Shown: in pieces, positions 15,308-24,383 of the stretch | Numbering within the stretch: position 1 is the stretch's first letter | Layout of the letters: each line of letters starts with the position of its first letter | Source: UBA7446 sp964014735 | GTDB taxonomy: Bacteria > Bacteroidota > Bacteroidia > Flavobacteriales > Flavobacteriaceae | Assembly (NCBI GenBank): GCA_964014735.1 | Contig: CAXHBH010000001.1 | Location: forward strand, 70,807 to 134,806 | Direction of reading: 5' to 3' | DNA length: 64,000 nucleotides | Made by a program: the position numbers and the translations under genes | Notes under the pieces: generated by a model | Databases searched by the model: none | Seen by the model: only the letters and a program-made list of their open reading frames with translations | Told to the model about the DNA's origin: nothing

Positions 15308-15967
15308 ATGAAAACTATTGCCGCTGCTGTAGAAGCGCATATCAAGTCAAAGCCTTTTTTAATTAGCGCACTTACCCAAGGAATTATCAACCTTACATCA
15401 CTATCTCGCATGATGCAAGATGAGATTCAGGGACAAACCCAAAAAGCTGTTCGCACAGGCGCCATTGTGATGGCGCTCAAACGCCTATCTACAGATTTGG
15501 AGTTTCGCCACTCGCACAAAATAATCAAGACCTTAAAAAATATTGGAGATATAACAGTTCGCTCTGCACTTATTGATTATAATTTTAAAGTATCAGACAC
15601 CTTGCTTGCAGCCCAAGCTAAGCTACTTTCCCAACTACAATTATCAAGCGAAAACTTTTATACCTCTTCAAGAGGCGTCCACGAGTGTAATATTGTTGTG
15701 AGCCAACACCTAGCTCCTCTGGTTGACAAACATCTTGCGCAAGAGCTTTGTTTACACAAAGAGGAAAATTTATCTTCTATTACATTAAAGCTCCCAACAG
15801 AGAATGTTGCCATTCCAGGAATTTATTACTTTGTTTTTCAGCGGCTTTCGTGGGAGGGAATCAATATTTGCGAAGTCATTTCTACATCAAACGAGTTTAC
15901 CATACTTGTCAATGATGTGCAAGTTGACAAGGCTTTTAGGGTTGTTAAAGATCTTAAGCAACTGTAG
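15308..15967 (+). CDS. ACT-like domain protein, often labelled aspartate kinase-related
   Basis: 219 aa. The N-terminal half (to about residue 95) is helical and resembles a small DNA-binding or dimerisation unit (LISALTQGIINLTSLSRMMQ). The C-terminal half reads like two ACT folds: SSITLKLPTENVAIPGIYYF, then FQRLSWEGINICEVISTSNE and a final VDKAFRVVKDLKQL. There is no kinase domain, so an 'aspartate kinase' label would be misleading. Homologues recur in flavobacteria next to yraN and lysC-region genes. Its 3' end overlaps mfd by 14 nt (convergent). A ligand-binding regulatory role is inference. Confidence 0.7.
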   Translation: MKTIAAAVEAHIKSKPFLISALTQGIINLTSLSRMMQDEIQGQTQKAVRTGAIVMALKRLSTDLEFRHSHKIIKTLKNIGDITVRSALIDYNFKVSDTLLAAQAKLLSQLQLSSENFYTSSRGVHECNIVVSQHLAPLVDKHLAQELCLHKEENLSSITLKLPTENVAIPGIYYFVFQRLSWEGINICEVISTSNEFTILVNDVQVDKAFRVVKDLKQL

Positions 15968-18900
15968 GCATTTGTAATGTTTTTAATAATTGGATGGCAT
16001 TTTCTAAGGATTTCACCTCACTGATGACCAGCACCAATTTGTGTTTTTCCATGCTCTTTTTTTCTTTAATTTGAGCTTTACCTAAATTTCCAACTTTACT
16101 CAACAAATGTTGAAATGCTGTTGTTTGATAAAAGTCACTTTCAGGGCTGGCTTCAAAAGTACAAATGCATTTGTGCTTTTTTAATACTATTTTCTCGAAT
16201 CCTAACGATTCACCCAACCATTTGAAGCGAACACTTTCAAAAAGTGCTAATGTTGGCTCAGGTAAGTTTCCAAATCGGTCCTTGAGCGCATCTCCAAAAG
16301 CAGTGAGTTCGTCTTCAGTTTTTAGTGCAGAAAGTGCTTGGTATTGTACCATTCGTTCTTTAACATTGTTGATATAATCCGTAGGGAAGAAAACCTCAAC
16401 ATCTGTGTCTAAAACCAGCTCTTTTGGTTTGGGTTCTTCACCTGGATATAATGCTTTAAATTCATTTTGCTGTAATTCTTCAATGGCACCTTTTAGTATT
16501 TTTTGATAAGTTTCAAACCCAATATCATTAATAAATCCACTTTGCTCACCACCCAATAAATCTCCTGCGCCTCTAATTTCTAAATCTTTCATGGCAATTT
16601 GGAACCCTGACCCTAGTGCTGTGTATTGGCTGATGGCTTCCATGCGTTTCCGAGCATATGGTGTGAGTACTGAAAAAGGCGGGGTAATAAAATAACAGAA
16701 CGCTTTTTTGTTGCTGCGACCAACGCGACCACGCATTTGGTGTAAATCACTCAGGCCGAAATTATTGGCATTATTGATGAATATGGTATTGGCATTTGGA
16801 ACATCCAAGCCACTTTCAATAATAGTAGTGGCTACCAAAACATCAAAGTCTCCTGCTATAAAACCAAGCATCAGCTTTTCCAATGTATTTCCTTGAAGTT
16901 GGCCGTGTGCAGTTGCTATGCGCGCATCAGGCACAAGACGCTGTATTGCTCCAGAAACTTCTTTAATATTTTCAATACGGTTGTGTACAAAAAAAACTTG
17001 TCCACCACGTTGTAATTCGTAAATAACAGCATCGCGAATTTGTATTTCGTTCCAAGATAAAACCTGACTTTCGATAGGATGTCGGTTTGGTGGTGGTGTA
17101 TTGATAACCGATAAGTCTCTTGCAGCCATTAGACTAAACTGAAGGGTTCTTGGTATGGGTGTGGCGGTGAGTGTGAGTACGTCCATATGTTCTTTCAGCG
17201 CGCGCAACTTTTCTTTAACGCCAACTCCAAACTTTTGTTCTTCATCAACTACAAGGAGCCCTAGGTCTTTAAAAGAAACTGACTTCCCTACCAATTGATG
17301 AGTACCAATAAGTATGTCTATGGTACCATTATCAATTCCCTCTAAAACTTCCTTTTTTTGTTTTGTACTTCTAAATCGATTGAGATAATCCACCGTTACG
17401 GGGAAGTCTTTAAGCCTATTTTTAAAGGTATTATAGTGCTGAAATGCAAGTATGGTTGTAGGGACCAATACAGCTACTTGCTTACCATTATCAACAGCCT
17501 TAAATGCTGCTCTAATTGCCACCTCTGTTTTGCCAAACCCAACATCACCACAAACCAGTCGATCCATGGGCTTTTGGTCTTCCATATCTTGTTTAACGGC
17601 TTCCGTAGCTGTCCGCTGATCTGGCGTATCTTCAAAAACAAAAGATGCTTCAAGCTCGTGTTGTAAATAGGTATCAGGTCCAGATGCAAAGCCTTTGTTA
17701 ATACGTCTTTTGGCGTAGACTTTGATAAGGTTAAAAGCAATTTCCTTAACTCTTTTTTTGGTTTTTTGCTTGATTTTTTTCCATGCTCCAGAACCTAATT
17801 TATATATTTTGGGTGCAGCACCGTCTTTTCCGTTGTATTTCGAAATTTTATGAAGCGAGTGTATACTCACATAAAGGATATCCCTATCCCCATAAAAAAG
17901 CTTGATGGCATCTTGAGTTTTGCCCTCAACGTCAATACGCTGAAGACCCCCAAAAGTTCCAATACCGTGATCGATATGCGTAACATAATCTCCAACTTCT
18001 AATTCAGTCAGTGCCTTTAGAGATAAGGCTTGTTTTTTGGCATAGCCATTTTTTAATCTAAACCTGTGATATCTTTCAAAAAGTTGGTGATCAGTGTAGC
18101 AAACAATGTTTTCATCTATGTCTATAAAACCTTGAAATAACGGTGCGACCCAGCAATGAAAAGAAGTCTCAGGAGTAAGCTCCTCAACAATTTGAACCAG
18201 TCGTTTTTTTTGGGCATCTGAGGCACAAAAAACATGATTAATCAACTGCTTTTCTGTGTTTTCATTCAGCTGGTTTACAAACCAGTCGAATCTACGTTGA
18301 AAACGTGGCTGTGGTTGGCATTCAAAAACCACAACATTTTCCTTGGTTTTGGAAGTAAAATGCACCTGCTTGTGTACAGCCAAATCATACTCAAACTGTT
18401 TTCCATCTACTAAAAGAGCCTCGGGCTGTAAGCGTTTAATTTGGCCAGAAAGTGCAACATATGATTTTTCTGCGTTTGCATACAAATGGTCCAATGAAGA
18501 TTGAATTGTGTCCATATTTTGTAAGCAAATCAAACTCCCCTTTTCTATAAACGATAATAAAGATTGCCGCTTCTCGTTTATTTTTTTTTGCTCTATATTG
18601 GCTAAAATCTGTACAGCAATTAAGGCTTGGGTCGAACGCTGACTGCTAACGTCAAAACTTCGAATAGTATCAATTTCATCACCAAAAAACTCTATTCGAA
18701 AGGGTTCTTCATGGCTATAGGAGTGCACATCCAAAATGCCACCCCGAACTGCAAATTCTCCAGGTTCTGAAACAAAGTCTACACGCTTAAAGCCAAATTC
18801 AAAAAGCGTTTCGTTGACAAAATCGATACTTAATTTATCACCCTTTTTTATGGCTAGGGTTTTGCGCTGTAATTCTTTTGGTGTCAATACTTGTTCTGAA

Positions 18901-19268
18901 AGTGCTTCAGGATATGTAATGATGAGTTGCCGTGTAGTATTCTTGATTTTTAGAAGCACTTCTGATCTTAACAACACATTGGCATTTTCCGTTTCTTCAG
19001 TCACGTAGGGGCGTCGGTAACTTGTAGGAAAAAAAATGGGCGCTTCGTTAAGTAAAACCTCCAAGTCGTTTAGAAAATACGCTGCTTCTTCTTTATCATT
19101 GAGCACCCAAATCAAGGTGCCGTTGTGTTGTTTGTATAGCGATCTGACTAAAAAGCTTTGTTTAGATCCAATAAGACCAGAAGCCAATACGCTACCGTGG
19201 TCTGAAGCACTTTGGTATACAGCCCTAAATTGTGGATTGTTTTGATACAGAACGGGGAGTTCGTTCAC
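15954..19268 (-). CDS. mfd: Transcription-repair coupling factor
   Basis: 1104 aa, a normal Mfd length. The order is: UvrB-like N-terminal modules; the CarD-like RNA polymerase-interaction domain (ELEVGDYVTHIDHGIGTFGG); a RecG-like translocase with Walker A GDVGFGKTEVA and DEEQ box (LLVVDEEQKFGV), motif III TATPIPRTLQ and motif VI MRGRVGRSNKKAF; and a C-terminal TRCF domain. It displaces RNA polymerase stalled at lesions and recruits UvrA. The start is GTG at 19268, and a TATTTTTG box (19282-19289 complement) lies 13 nt upstream. It is monocistronic. Confidence 0.97.
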   Translation of the reverse strand: MNELPVLYQNNPQFRAVYQSASDHGSVLASGLIGSKQSFLVRSLYKQHNGTLIWVLNDKEEAAYFLNDLEVLLNEAPIFFPTSYRRPYVTEETENANVLLRSEVLLKIKNTTRQLIITYPEALSEQVLTPKELQRKTLAIKKGDKLSIDFVNETLFEFGFKRVDFVSEPGEFAVRGGILDVHSYSHEEPFRIEFFGDEIDTIRSFDVSSQRSTQALIAVQILANIEQKKINEKRQSLLSFIEKGSLICLQNMDTIQSSLDHLYANAEKSYVALSGQIKRLQPEALLVDGKQFEYDLAVHKQVHFTSKTKENVVVFECQPQPRFQRRFDWFVNQLNENTEKQLINHVFCASDAQKKRLVQIVEELTPETSFHCWVAPLFQGFIDIDENIVCYTDHQLFERYHRFRLKNGYAKKQALSLKALTELEVGDYVTHIDHGIGTFGGLQRIDVEGKTQDAIKLFYGDRDILYVSIHSLHKISKYNGKDGAAPKIYKLGSGAWKKIKQKTKKRVKEIAFNLIKVYAKRRINKGFASGPDTYLQHELEASFVFEDTPDQRTATEAVKQDMEDQKPMDRLVCGDVGFGKTEVAIRAAFKAVDNGKQVAVLVPTTILAFQHYNTFKNRLKDFPVTVDYLNRFRSTKQKKEVLEGIDNGTIDILIGTHQLVGKSVSFKDLGLLVVDEEQKFGVGVKEKLRALKEHMDVLTLTATPIPRTLQFSLMAARDLSVINTPPPNRHPIESQVLSWNEIQIRDAVIYELQRGGQVFFVHNRIENIKEVSGAIQRLVPDARIATAHGQLQGNTLEKLMLGFIAGDFDVLVATTIIESGLDVPNANTIFINNANNFGLSDLHQMRGRVGRSNKKAFCYFITPPFSVLTPYARKRMEAISQYTALGSGFQIAMKDLEIRGAGDLLGGEQSGFINDIGFETYQKILKGAIEELQQNEFKALYPGEEPKPKELVLDTDVEVFFPTDYINNVKERMVQYQALSALKTEDELTAFGDALKDRFGNLPEPTLALFESVRFKWLGESLGFEKIVLKKHKCICTFEASPESDFYQTTAFQHLLSKVGNLGKAQIKEKKSMEKHKLVLVISEVKSLENAIQLLKTLQMPTVA

Positions 19269-19281
19269 GACTGCTTTTTAG

Positions 19282-19289
19282 CAAAAATA
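19282..19289 (-). promoter_or_regulatory. Candidate -7 box for mfd
   Basis: TATTTTTG on the minus strand, 13 nt ahead of the GTG start of mfd. A -33 element is not clear. Confidence 0.4.
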
Positions 19290-19385
19290 CAAAGTAGTTG
19301 GCGTGTATGACTAAAGAACGTTATTTTTTAAACAAATTTATTCTTTGCTGTGAGTTAATAACACCTCAATATTATTTAGAGTTAT

Positions 19386-19393
19386 TACATTTG
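19386..19393 (+). promoter_or_regulatory. -7 box abutting the GNAT gene start
   Basis: TACATTTG ends 7 nt before the ATG at 19401. It would drive the GNAT-aspartate kinase-acyltransferase unit with an almost absent leader. Confidence 0.5.
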
Positions 19394-19400
19394 CCACCCA

Positions 19401-19898
19401 ATGGATAATCTAATAATACGTAAAGCCACCCAAAACGATGTGCCATTAATACTTGGACTGATTGAAGAGCTGGCATCATTTGAACGCGAACCAGATGCTG
19501 TAGCAGTAACAGAACCGGAACTTTTACAGGATGGTTTTGGTGAAAGCCCATCGTTTAGTTGCTTTGTCGCTACTATTGAAAGTAAAGTAGTAGGCATGGC
19601 CTTATTTTATCCTTGTTATTCTACTTGGAAAGGCAAGTCATGGCATTTGGAAGATTTGATTGTAACTGAACCTTACAGAAGAAAAGGAATAGGATTTGCG
19701 CTGTTAAAGAAATTTATCTTTTTCGCCCATAATACGGGAGTGCGTCGAATCCAATGGGTGGTATTGGATTGGAATACCCCCGCCATTAATTTTTATGAAA
19801 AACATGGAGCAAAAGCGCTGTCTGACTGGAATATAACACAAATGACAGCCGGAGCAATGCAAAAATTTATAGCAGAACAAGACGATGCGTGTATTTAA
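19401..19898 (+). CDS. GNAT family N-acetyltransferase (SSAT-like)
   Basis: 165 aa. The acetyl-CoA binding motif A is LIVTEPYRRKGIGFALLKKF (R/Q-x-x-G-x-G/A form RRKGIG), with motif B VVLDWNTPAINFYEKHGA. The sequence resembles spermidine/diamine acetyltransferase-like GNATs (IRKATQNDVPLILGLIEELA). Substrate not determinable. Its last 14 nt overlap the aspartate kinase start, so the two are translationally coupled; this pairing is common in flavobacteria. Confidence 0.9.
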   Translation: MDNLIIRKATQNDVPLILGLIEELASFEREPDAVAVTEPELLQDGFGESPSFSCFVATIESKVVGMALFYPCYSTWKGKSWHLEDLIVTEPYRRKGIGFALLKKFIFFAHNTGVRRIQWVVLDWNTPAINFYEKHGAKALSDWNITQMTAGAMQKFIAEQDDACI

Positions 19899-21135
19899 AT
19901 TTGGAGGAGCATCTGTAAAAGATGCAGAAGGTGTAATTAATGTGGTAAAGGTACTTACCGAAATAGGAAATAAAGACACACTAATTGTTGTTTCCGCAAT
20001 GGGGAAGTCTACCAATGCTTTTGAGGGAGTTGTAGACGCTTATTTTAAAGCTCCTGACTCTTGCAAAGCGGCTTTGCAAGACTTGGAAATATTTCATCAA
20101 GATATTGTGAAGAAACTATTTAAAGATTCAAATGGTCCAGTTGCAAAACGGGTGAAAAATTTGTGCGCTCAGTGCGAAACTTTTTTGATCAATAACCGAT
20201 CACCACATAGGGCTTTTGTATATGATCAAGTGGTGAGTTTTGGCGAGCTATTATCAACATCAATTATTTGTGCTTATTTGAATCATGTAGGTATTGCTGC
20301 TAAATGGATTGACGCACGGAGCTGTATAAAAACCGACAACTTTTATCGTAGCGCACACCTCAATTGGGAGCAAACCCAATCGGCCATTCAAGATCAAATT
20401 CAGGGGAATGTACTAAAAGTCACACAAGGATTTATTGGCTCTGATGAAAACAACTTCACCACCACTTTGGGCAGAGAAGGTTCGGATTACTCGGCTGCTA
20501 TTTTTGCTTATTGTATGGGGGCAATAGACGTGACAATTTGGAAAGACGTAGATGGTGTTTTGAATGCCGACCCACGAGTTTTTGACAAAACTCAATTGCT
20601 TGAGCACATGTCATATCAAGAGGCCATTGAGCTTGCTTTTTATGGCGCATCTGTCATTCACCCCAAAACCTTACAGCCACTTCAAAAAAAAGAAATCCCT
20701 CTATATGTAAAGTCTTTTTTAAACCCAAAGCAAAACGGCACAAAAGTAGGTAAAGGCGTGCGCATGCAACCTGAAGTTCCTTGTTATATTGTCAAGAGAA
20801 GTTTGTCTTTGTTGCGCCTATCGACAAGGGATTTCTCTTTTGTGGTTGAAGATAATATCAGCGATATTTTTAAGCTTTTACATGAGCATAAGATGTCGGT
20901 AGATGTAATTCAAAATTCTGCCATCAGTTTTTCTGTTTGCGTACAGGACAAGTATAATAATATGGACGACTTATTGCTTTCATTACGATCTCGTTTTGAT
21001 GTAAAACATACACCGGATGTTTCTCTTTATACAATTCGTCATTTTGAGGAAAACTCCGCCGCCTCTATATTAAAATCAAAAGAGCCTATTCTAGAGCAGC
21101 GTACTGCAACCACCCTTCAATTGGTTTTAAAATAA
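19885..21135 (+). CDS. Aspartate kinase (monofunctional)
   Basis: 416 aa. The kinase N-terminus MRVFKFGGASVKDAEGV carries the KFGG(A/T)S motif. The central TTLGREGSDYSAAIFA and WKDVDGVLNADPRV are the aspartate-kinase substrate and nucleotide signatures. C-terminal ACT-like residues follow from about 300. It phosphorylates aspartate, the first step to lysine, threonine and methionine. No homoserine dehydrogenase is fused. It is coupled to the GNAT gene upstream (14 nt overlap), and the acyltransferase gene follows after 25 nt. Confidence 0.94.
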   Translation: MRVFKFGGASVKDAEGVINVVKVLTEIGNKDTLIVVSAMGKSTNAFEGVVDAYFKAPDSCKAALQDLEIFHQDIVKKLFKDSNGPVAKRVKNLCAQCETFLINNRSPHRAFVYDQVVSFGELLSTSIICAYLNHVGIAAKWIDARSCIKTDNFYRSAHLNWEQTQSAIQDQIQGNVLKVTQGFIGSDENNFTTTLGREGSDYSAAIFAYCMGAIDVTIWKDVDGVLNADPRVFDKTQLLEHMSYQEAIELAFYGASVIHPKTLQPLQKKEIPLYVKSFLNPKQNGTKVGKGVRMQPEVPCYIVKRSLSLLRLSTRDFSFVVEDNISDIFKLLHEHKMSVDVIQNSAISFSVCVQDKYNNMDDLLLSLRSRFDVKHTPDVSLYTIRHFEENSAASILKSKEPILEQRTATTLQLVLK

Positions 21136-21160
21136 CTATATTTCGGTAGTACCTATCCCA

Positions 21161-22969
21161 ATGCCACTTGTATACCCAAAAGATATAGCACTAGCCCTTG
21201 GCCTTTCTAAAATTGGATTTCTAGGTCGCTCTATTGGTTCTATTGTAATGTGGTTTTTACGACTTCACAAAATCAACACTATTTATGACTGTTGTGTTGC
21301 AAATGGGGACGGAACACATTTCACCTCATCTCTTCTTTCCCAATTTGGGGCCAATTATCACATTAGCCCTACGGAATTGAAGCGGATTCCTAAACACGGA
21401 CCTGTTGTACTTGTTTCTAATCACCCTTTAGGTGGATTGGACGGCATCATACTTATACATTTTTTACAAGACGTACGCCCAGATTTTAAATTGATGGCAA
21501 ACTTCATATTGGACCGGGCCACCTTACTTAAGAGTTGGTTTATAGGTGTAAATCCATTTGATGACACCTTGACTTCAAAATCAAGTATAGGTGGATTTAG
21601 AAAGGTATTACGTCATCTTGATAATGGTGGTCTTTTCGCGGTTTTCCCTGCAGGGGAAGTAGCATCCCAATTAAAAAAACAGGTGCCAATTGACTCAGTT
21701 TGGAATGCGGCAATTATGCGTTTAATCCAACGTGCTAAAGTCCCAGTTGTGCCTGTTTATTTTCATGCTCGAAATAGCCCATTTTTTTATCGATTGGCAA
21801 AGATTCACCCCCTGTTTCGAACCGCAAGGCTTCCTGCCGAATTACTTACACAACGCCACAGAAAAATAAATATTCGCGTAGGCAAGTCGATTGCCGTAAA
21901 AGACCAGGACAATCATCAATCCATTAATGATTATACGGATTTTGTAAGACGTAAGCTATATATGCTTTCCAATATTTATGAGCGCAAGTCTATTCTCAAA
22001 CGCGTACCAACTCCAATAAAGCGAAAAAATAATAAAGCGATGCCCATTGCCCAAGCTGTGCCAACGTCACTGCAAGAGCATGAAATAATCAATCTTAAAA
22101 ACGAGGGTAAGTCATTGCTTATGTTAAAAGACTATGAGTTGTTTTTGACTTCTTCAGACTTGATACCAAATATATTAACAGAAATTGGTCGTAAACGCGA
22201 GATTGCTTTTAGAGCTATTGGTGAAGGCACCAACAAACCACTTGATCTGGATCATTTCGACAACAGCTACCTGCATCTATTTTTATGGGATCATAAAGCC
22301 TATGCCTTGGTTGGTGCCTATAGACTGGGATTGGGTAAACAGTTGATGAACGCACATGGCATTTCAGGATTTTATTTGGCTGAACTATTTAAGTTTGAAC
22401 CTGAAATAATGTATATGTTCAATAACAGTATAGAACTTGGCAGGGCCTTTGTCTGCCAAAAATACCAACAACGTCCTATGCCACTTTTCTTACTATGGAA
22501 GGGCATTATTCACGCTACCTTGCGTTATCCAGAATATGATTATTTAATGGGTAGTGTTAGCATCAGTAACCAGTTTTCAAAGTTCACCAAATCGCTTATG
22601 ATTGAGTTTATGCGTTCGCATTATTACGACCCTTACTTGGCACAATACATAACTCCAAAAAAGGAATTTAAAGTTAAGCTCGACGATGCGGATAAAGAGT
22701 TTGTCTTTGGTGAGACATTAGGCGACCTTAATAAGTTTGATAAATTAATTGATGAGTTAGAACCTGGCACTTTAAGATTACCAGTGCTTATTAAAAAGTA
22801 TATTAAACAAAATGCTCGTGTTGTCTCTTTTAACTCAGACCCTCTTTTCAATAACGCCATAGATAGCTTAATGTATATCAAAATTAAAGACATCCCCTCA
22901 AGTACAGTTAAGCCAGTTCTCGAAGAATTTCAGGCTTCACTGGAACAAATAACTTACAACAGCAAATAA
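21161..22969 (+). CDS. Bifunctional acyltransferase, PlsC-like plus OlsB-like (OlsF type)
   Basis: 602 aa. The N-terminal PlsC-like half has the acyltransferase box SNHPLGGLDG (N87, H88, D94) and a later FPAGEVAS. The C-terminal half (about residues 300-600) matches the OlsB/hemolysin-type N-acyltransferase: FRAIGEGTNKPLDLDHFDN, then GAYRLGLGK and ELGRAFVCQKYQQRPMPLFL. Single-chain enzymes with this order, OlsF, make ornithine or glycine aminolipids by N- and then O-acylation. Head-group amino acid here is unknown. Membrane-associated. Its 3' end overlaps the convergent phosphatase gene by 16 nt. Confidence 0.85.
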   Translation: MPLVYPKDIALALGLSKIGFLGRSIGSIVMWFLRLHKINTIYDCCVANGDGTHFTSSLLSQFGANYHISPTELKRIPKHGPVVLVSNHPLGGLDGIILIHFLQDVRPDFKLMANFILDRATLLKSWFIGVNPFDDTLTSKSSIGGFRKVLRHLDNGGLFAVFPAGEVASQLKKQVPIDSVWNAAIMRLIQRAKVPVVPVYFHARNSPFFYRLAKIHPLFRTARLPAELLTQRHRKINIRVGKSIAVKDQDNHQSINDYTDFVRRKLYMLSNIYERKSILKRVPTPIKRKNNKAMPIAQAVPTSLQEHEIINLKNEGKSLLMLKDYELFLTSSDLIPNILTEIGRKREIAFRAIGEGTNKPLDLDHFDNSYLHLFLWDHKAYALVGAYRLGLGKQLMNAHGISGFYLAELFKFEPEIMYMFNNSIELGRAFVCQKYQQRPMPLFLLWKGIIHATLRYPEYDYLMGSVSISNQFSKFTKSLMIEFMRSHYYDPYLAQYITPKKEFKVKLDDADKEFVFGETLGDLNKFDKLIDELEPGTLRLPVLIKKYIKQNARVVSFNSDPLFNNAIDSLMYIKIKDIPSSTVKPVLEEFQASLEQITYNSK

Positions 22970-23379
22970 GAGTCGACGAAGTTTTTACAAAAAGCTTTTA
23001 TTTCTTCTCTTGTTTTAGCAAAAGCTGCGTTAATTTCGTTCTCGTTTTCCGAAATAAGCTTAGAAGGATCTGTAAAATTTCGATGCCATCGTTGTGCTTT
23101 TTCACTAGGGATATGTGGGCAGTTTTCTTGAGCATGATCACAAACTGTTATGATGTGATCGAAAGATATTCCCGAATATTCGTCTACGTTGTTAGATGTG
23201 TTTTGACTTATGTCAATTCCAGCATCTTGCATGATGCTAACCGCTCTTGGGTTTAAGCCATGGGTTTCGATACCTGCACTATATACCGAAACGCTTTGAC
23301 CGCCAAAAAACTGCATATATCCGTGTGCCATTTGGCTTCGACACGAATTTCCAGTACAAAGAATTAAAATTTTTTTCAT
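22954..23379 (-). CDS. Low-molecular-weight phosphatase / arsenate reductase-like
   Basis: 141 aa from the ATG at 23379; an upstream in-frame start at 23436 would run into the dehydrogenase gene and precede the P-loop by 27 residues. The P-loop CTGNSCRS (C8-S15) opens the protein as in LMW-PTPase/ArsC folds. ITVCDHAQENCPHIP supplies the extra cysteines of thioredoxin-linked arsenate reductases, and RNFTDPSK holds the general-acid Asp. It could reduce arsenate or act on phosphotyrosine. It is the last gene of the long minus-strand run, 40 nt after the hydroxyacid dehydrogenase. No other ars gene is nearby. Confidence 0.85.
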   Translation of the reverse strand: MKKILILCTGNSCRSQMAHGYMQFFGGQSVSVYSAGIETHGLNPRAVSIMQDAGIDISQNTSNNVDEYSGISFDHIITVCDHAQENCPHIPSEKAQRWHRNFTDPSKLISENENEINAAFAKTREEIKAFCKNFVDSYLLL

Positions 23380-23419
23380 AATAAACAAAGTAACATCTCT
23401 TGAAACAATAAAATGTTTT

Positions 23420-24382
23420 TTAAAGTTTAAATTCACTTAAAAAATGACCCGTATCCATCAATTGCTTGATTTTGGATAGAATTACTTTGCTTAGGCGTAG
23501 GTGGCTTTGATTTGTCCATCCTGCAACGTGAGGAGAAAGAATAACCCGGTTGCTTTCTTTCAAAAACTGCCAATCATCAGATTGCTCAACATTTAAATCA
23601 AAAGCTGCGGTCTCAAAATCGAGTACATCTAAGCAAGCTCCTTTGACTTTACTGGATTTTAACCCATTGACAAGGTCTTCAATAACCACTTGATTGCCTC
23701 GGGCAGTATTTATTAACCAAAATGACTTTTTCATTTTGTCGATAAATAAATGATCTACGTATTGATGCGTACTTTCATTTAACGGGAGGTGAATACTAAT
23801 TACATCTACTTGTTTATAAATTGTTTCAAGCGGCACTTGCTTGGCATATTGATCACCTATATTATTCAACATGTCATGGCATAAAACTTGTACATCAAAA
23901 CCAGCTATTTTACGTGCAAACTGTTTGCCAGTATGTCCATAGCCTATGATACCTATTGTTTTTCCCCCTAATTCTTCACCGCGATTTGCTTCCCTGCACC
24001 ACTTGCCAATGCGCACTTCTTTATTGCCTTGTGGTAATTTATTCATCAAACCTAATAGCATACCAAGGGCATGTTCGCCTACCGATGGGCTATTGCCTTC
24101 AGGGGCAGCCAATACAGCAATACCCATTGTCTTTGCTGCTTTCACGTCAATGTTTTCTAGTCCTGAACCTACACGGGCAATAAACTTCAATTTTTTGGCT
24201 TTCTGTAAAAATGGCTTATCAATGGGAAACCGACTTCTGATCACTAAGCCATAATATTGCGAAATATCTTGCGTGATGATTTCTTTTGAAGATTGGGTAT
24301 CCACAACATTTTCAAATCCCAAAACTACCAATTGCTCTTCAAGAAAGGGGTGATTGTTGTCTAGGTGTAAAATGCGCATCAT
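23420..24382 (-). CDS. D-isomer-specific 2-hydroxyacid dehydrogenase
   Basis: 320 aa. The Rossmann motif is TIGIIGYGHTGKQFARKIAG. The catalytic triad follows the family pattern: Arg in INTARGNQVV, Glu/Asp in the LDVLDFE region, and His in ILSPHVAGWT. The N-terminal substrate domain includes RVGSGLENIDVKAAKTMGI, as in phosphoglycerate dehydrogenases. No C-terminal ACT domain is present, so it is a short SerA-like or other hydroxyacid enzyme. It starts 1 nt after mgtE. Substrate uncertain. Confidence 0.92.
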   Translation of the reverse strand: MMRILHLDNNHPFLEEQLVVLGFENVVDTQSSKEIITQDISQYYGLVIRSRFPIDKPFLQKAKKLKFIARVGSGLENIDVKAAKTMGIAVLAAPEGNSPSVGEHALGMLLGLMNKLPQGNKEVRIGKWCREANRGEELGGKTIGIIGYGHTGKQFARKIAGFDVQVLCHDMLNNIGDQYAKQVPLETIYKQVDVISIHLPLNESTHQYVDHLFIDKMKKSFWLINTARGNQVVIEDLVNGLKSSKVKGACLDVLDFETAAFDLNVEQSDDWQFLKESNRVILSPHVAGWTNQSHLRLSKVILSKIKQLMDTGHFLSEFKL

Positions 24383-24383
24383 G

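Noticed and set aside
15308..15967. Calling this gene an aspartate kinase
   Set aside because: There is no KFGG nucleotide site or kinase domain; the real aspartate kinase is at 19885-21135.
22954..23379. An arsenic-resistance operon
   Set aside because: The ArsC-like phosphatase has no arsR, acr3 or arsB neighbour and sits at the end of a housekeeping operon.
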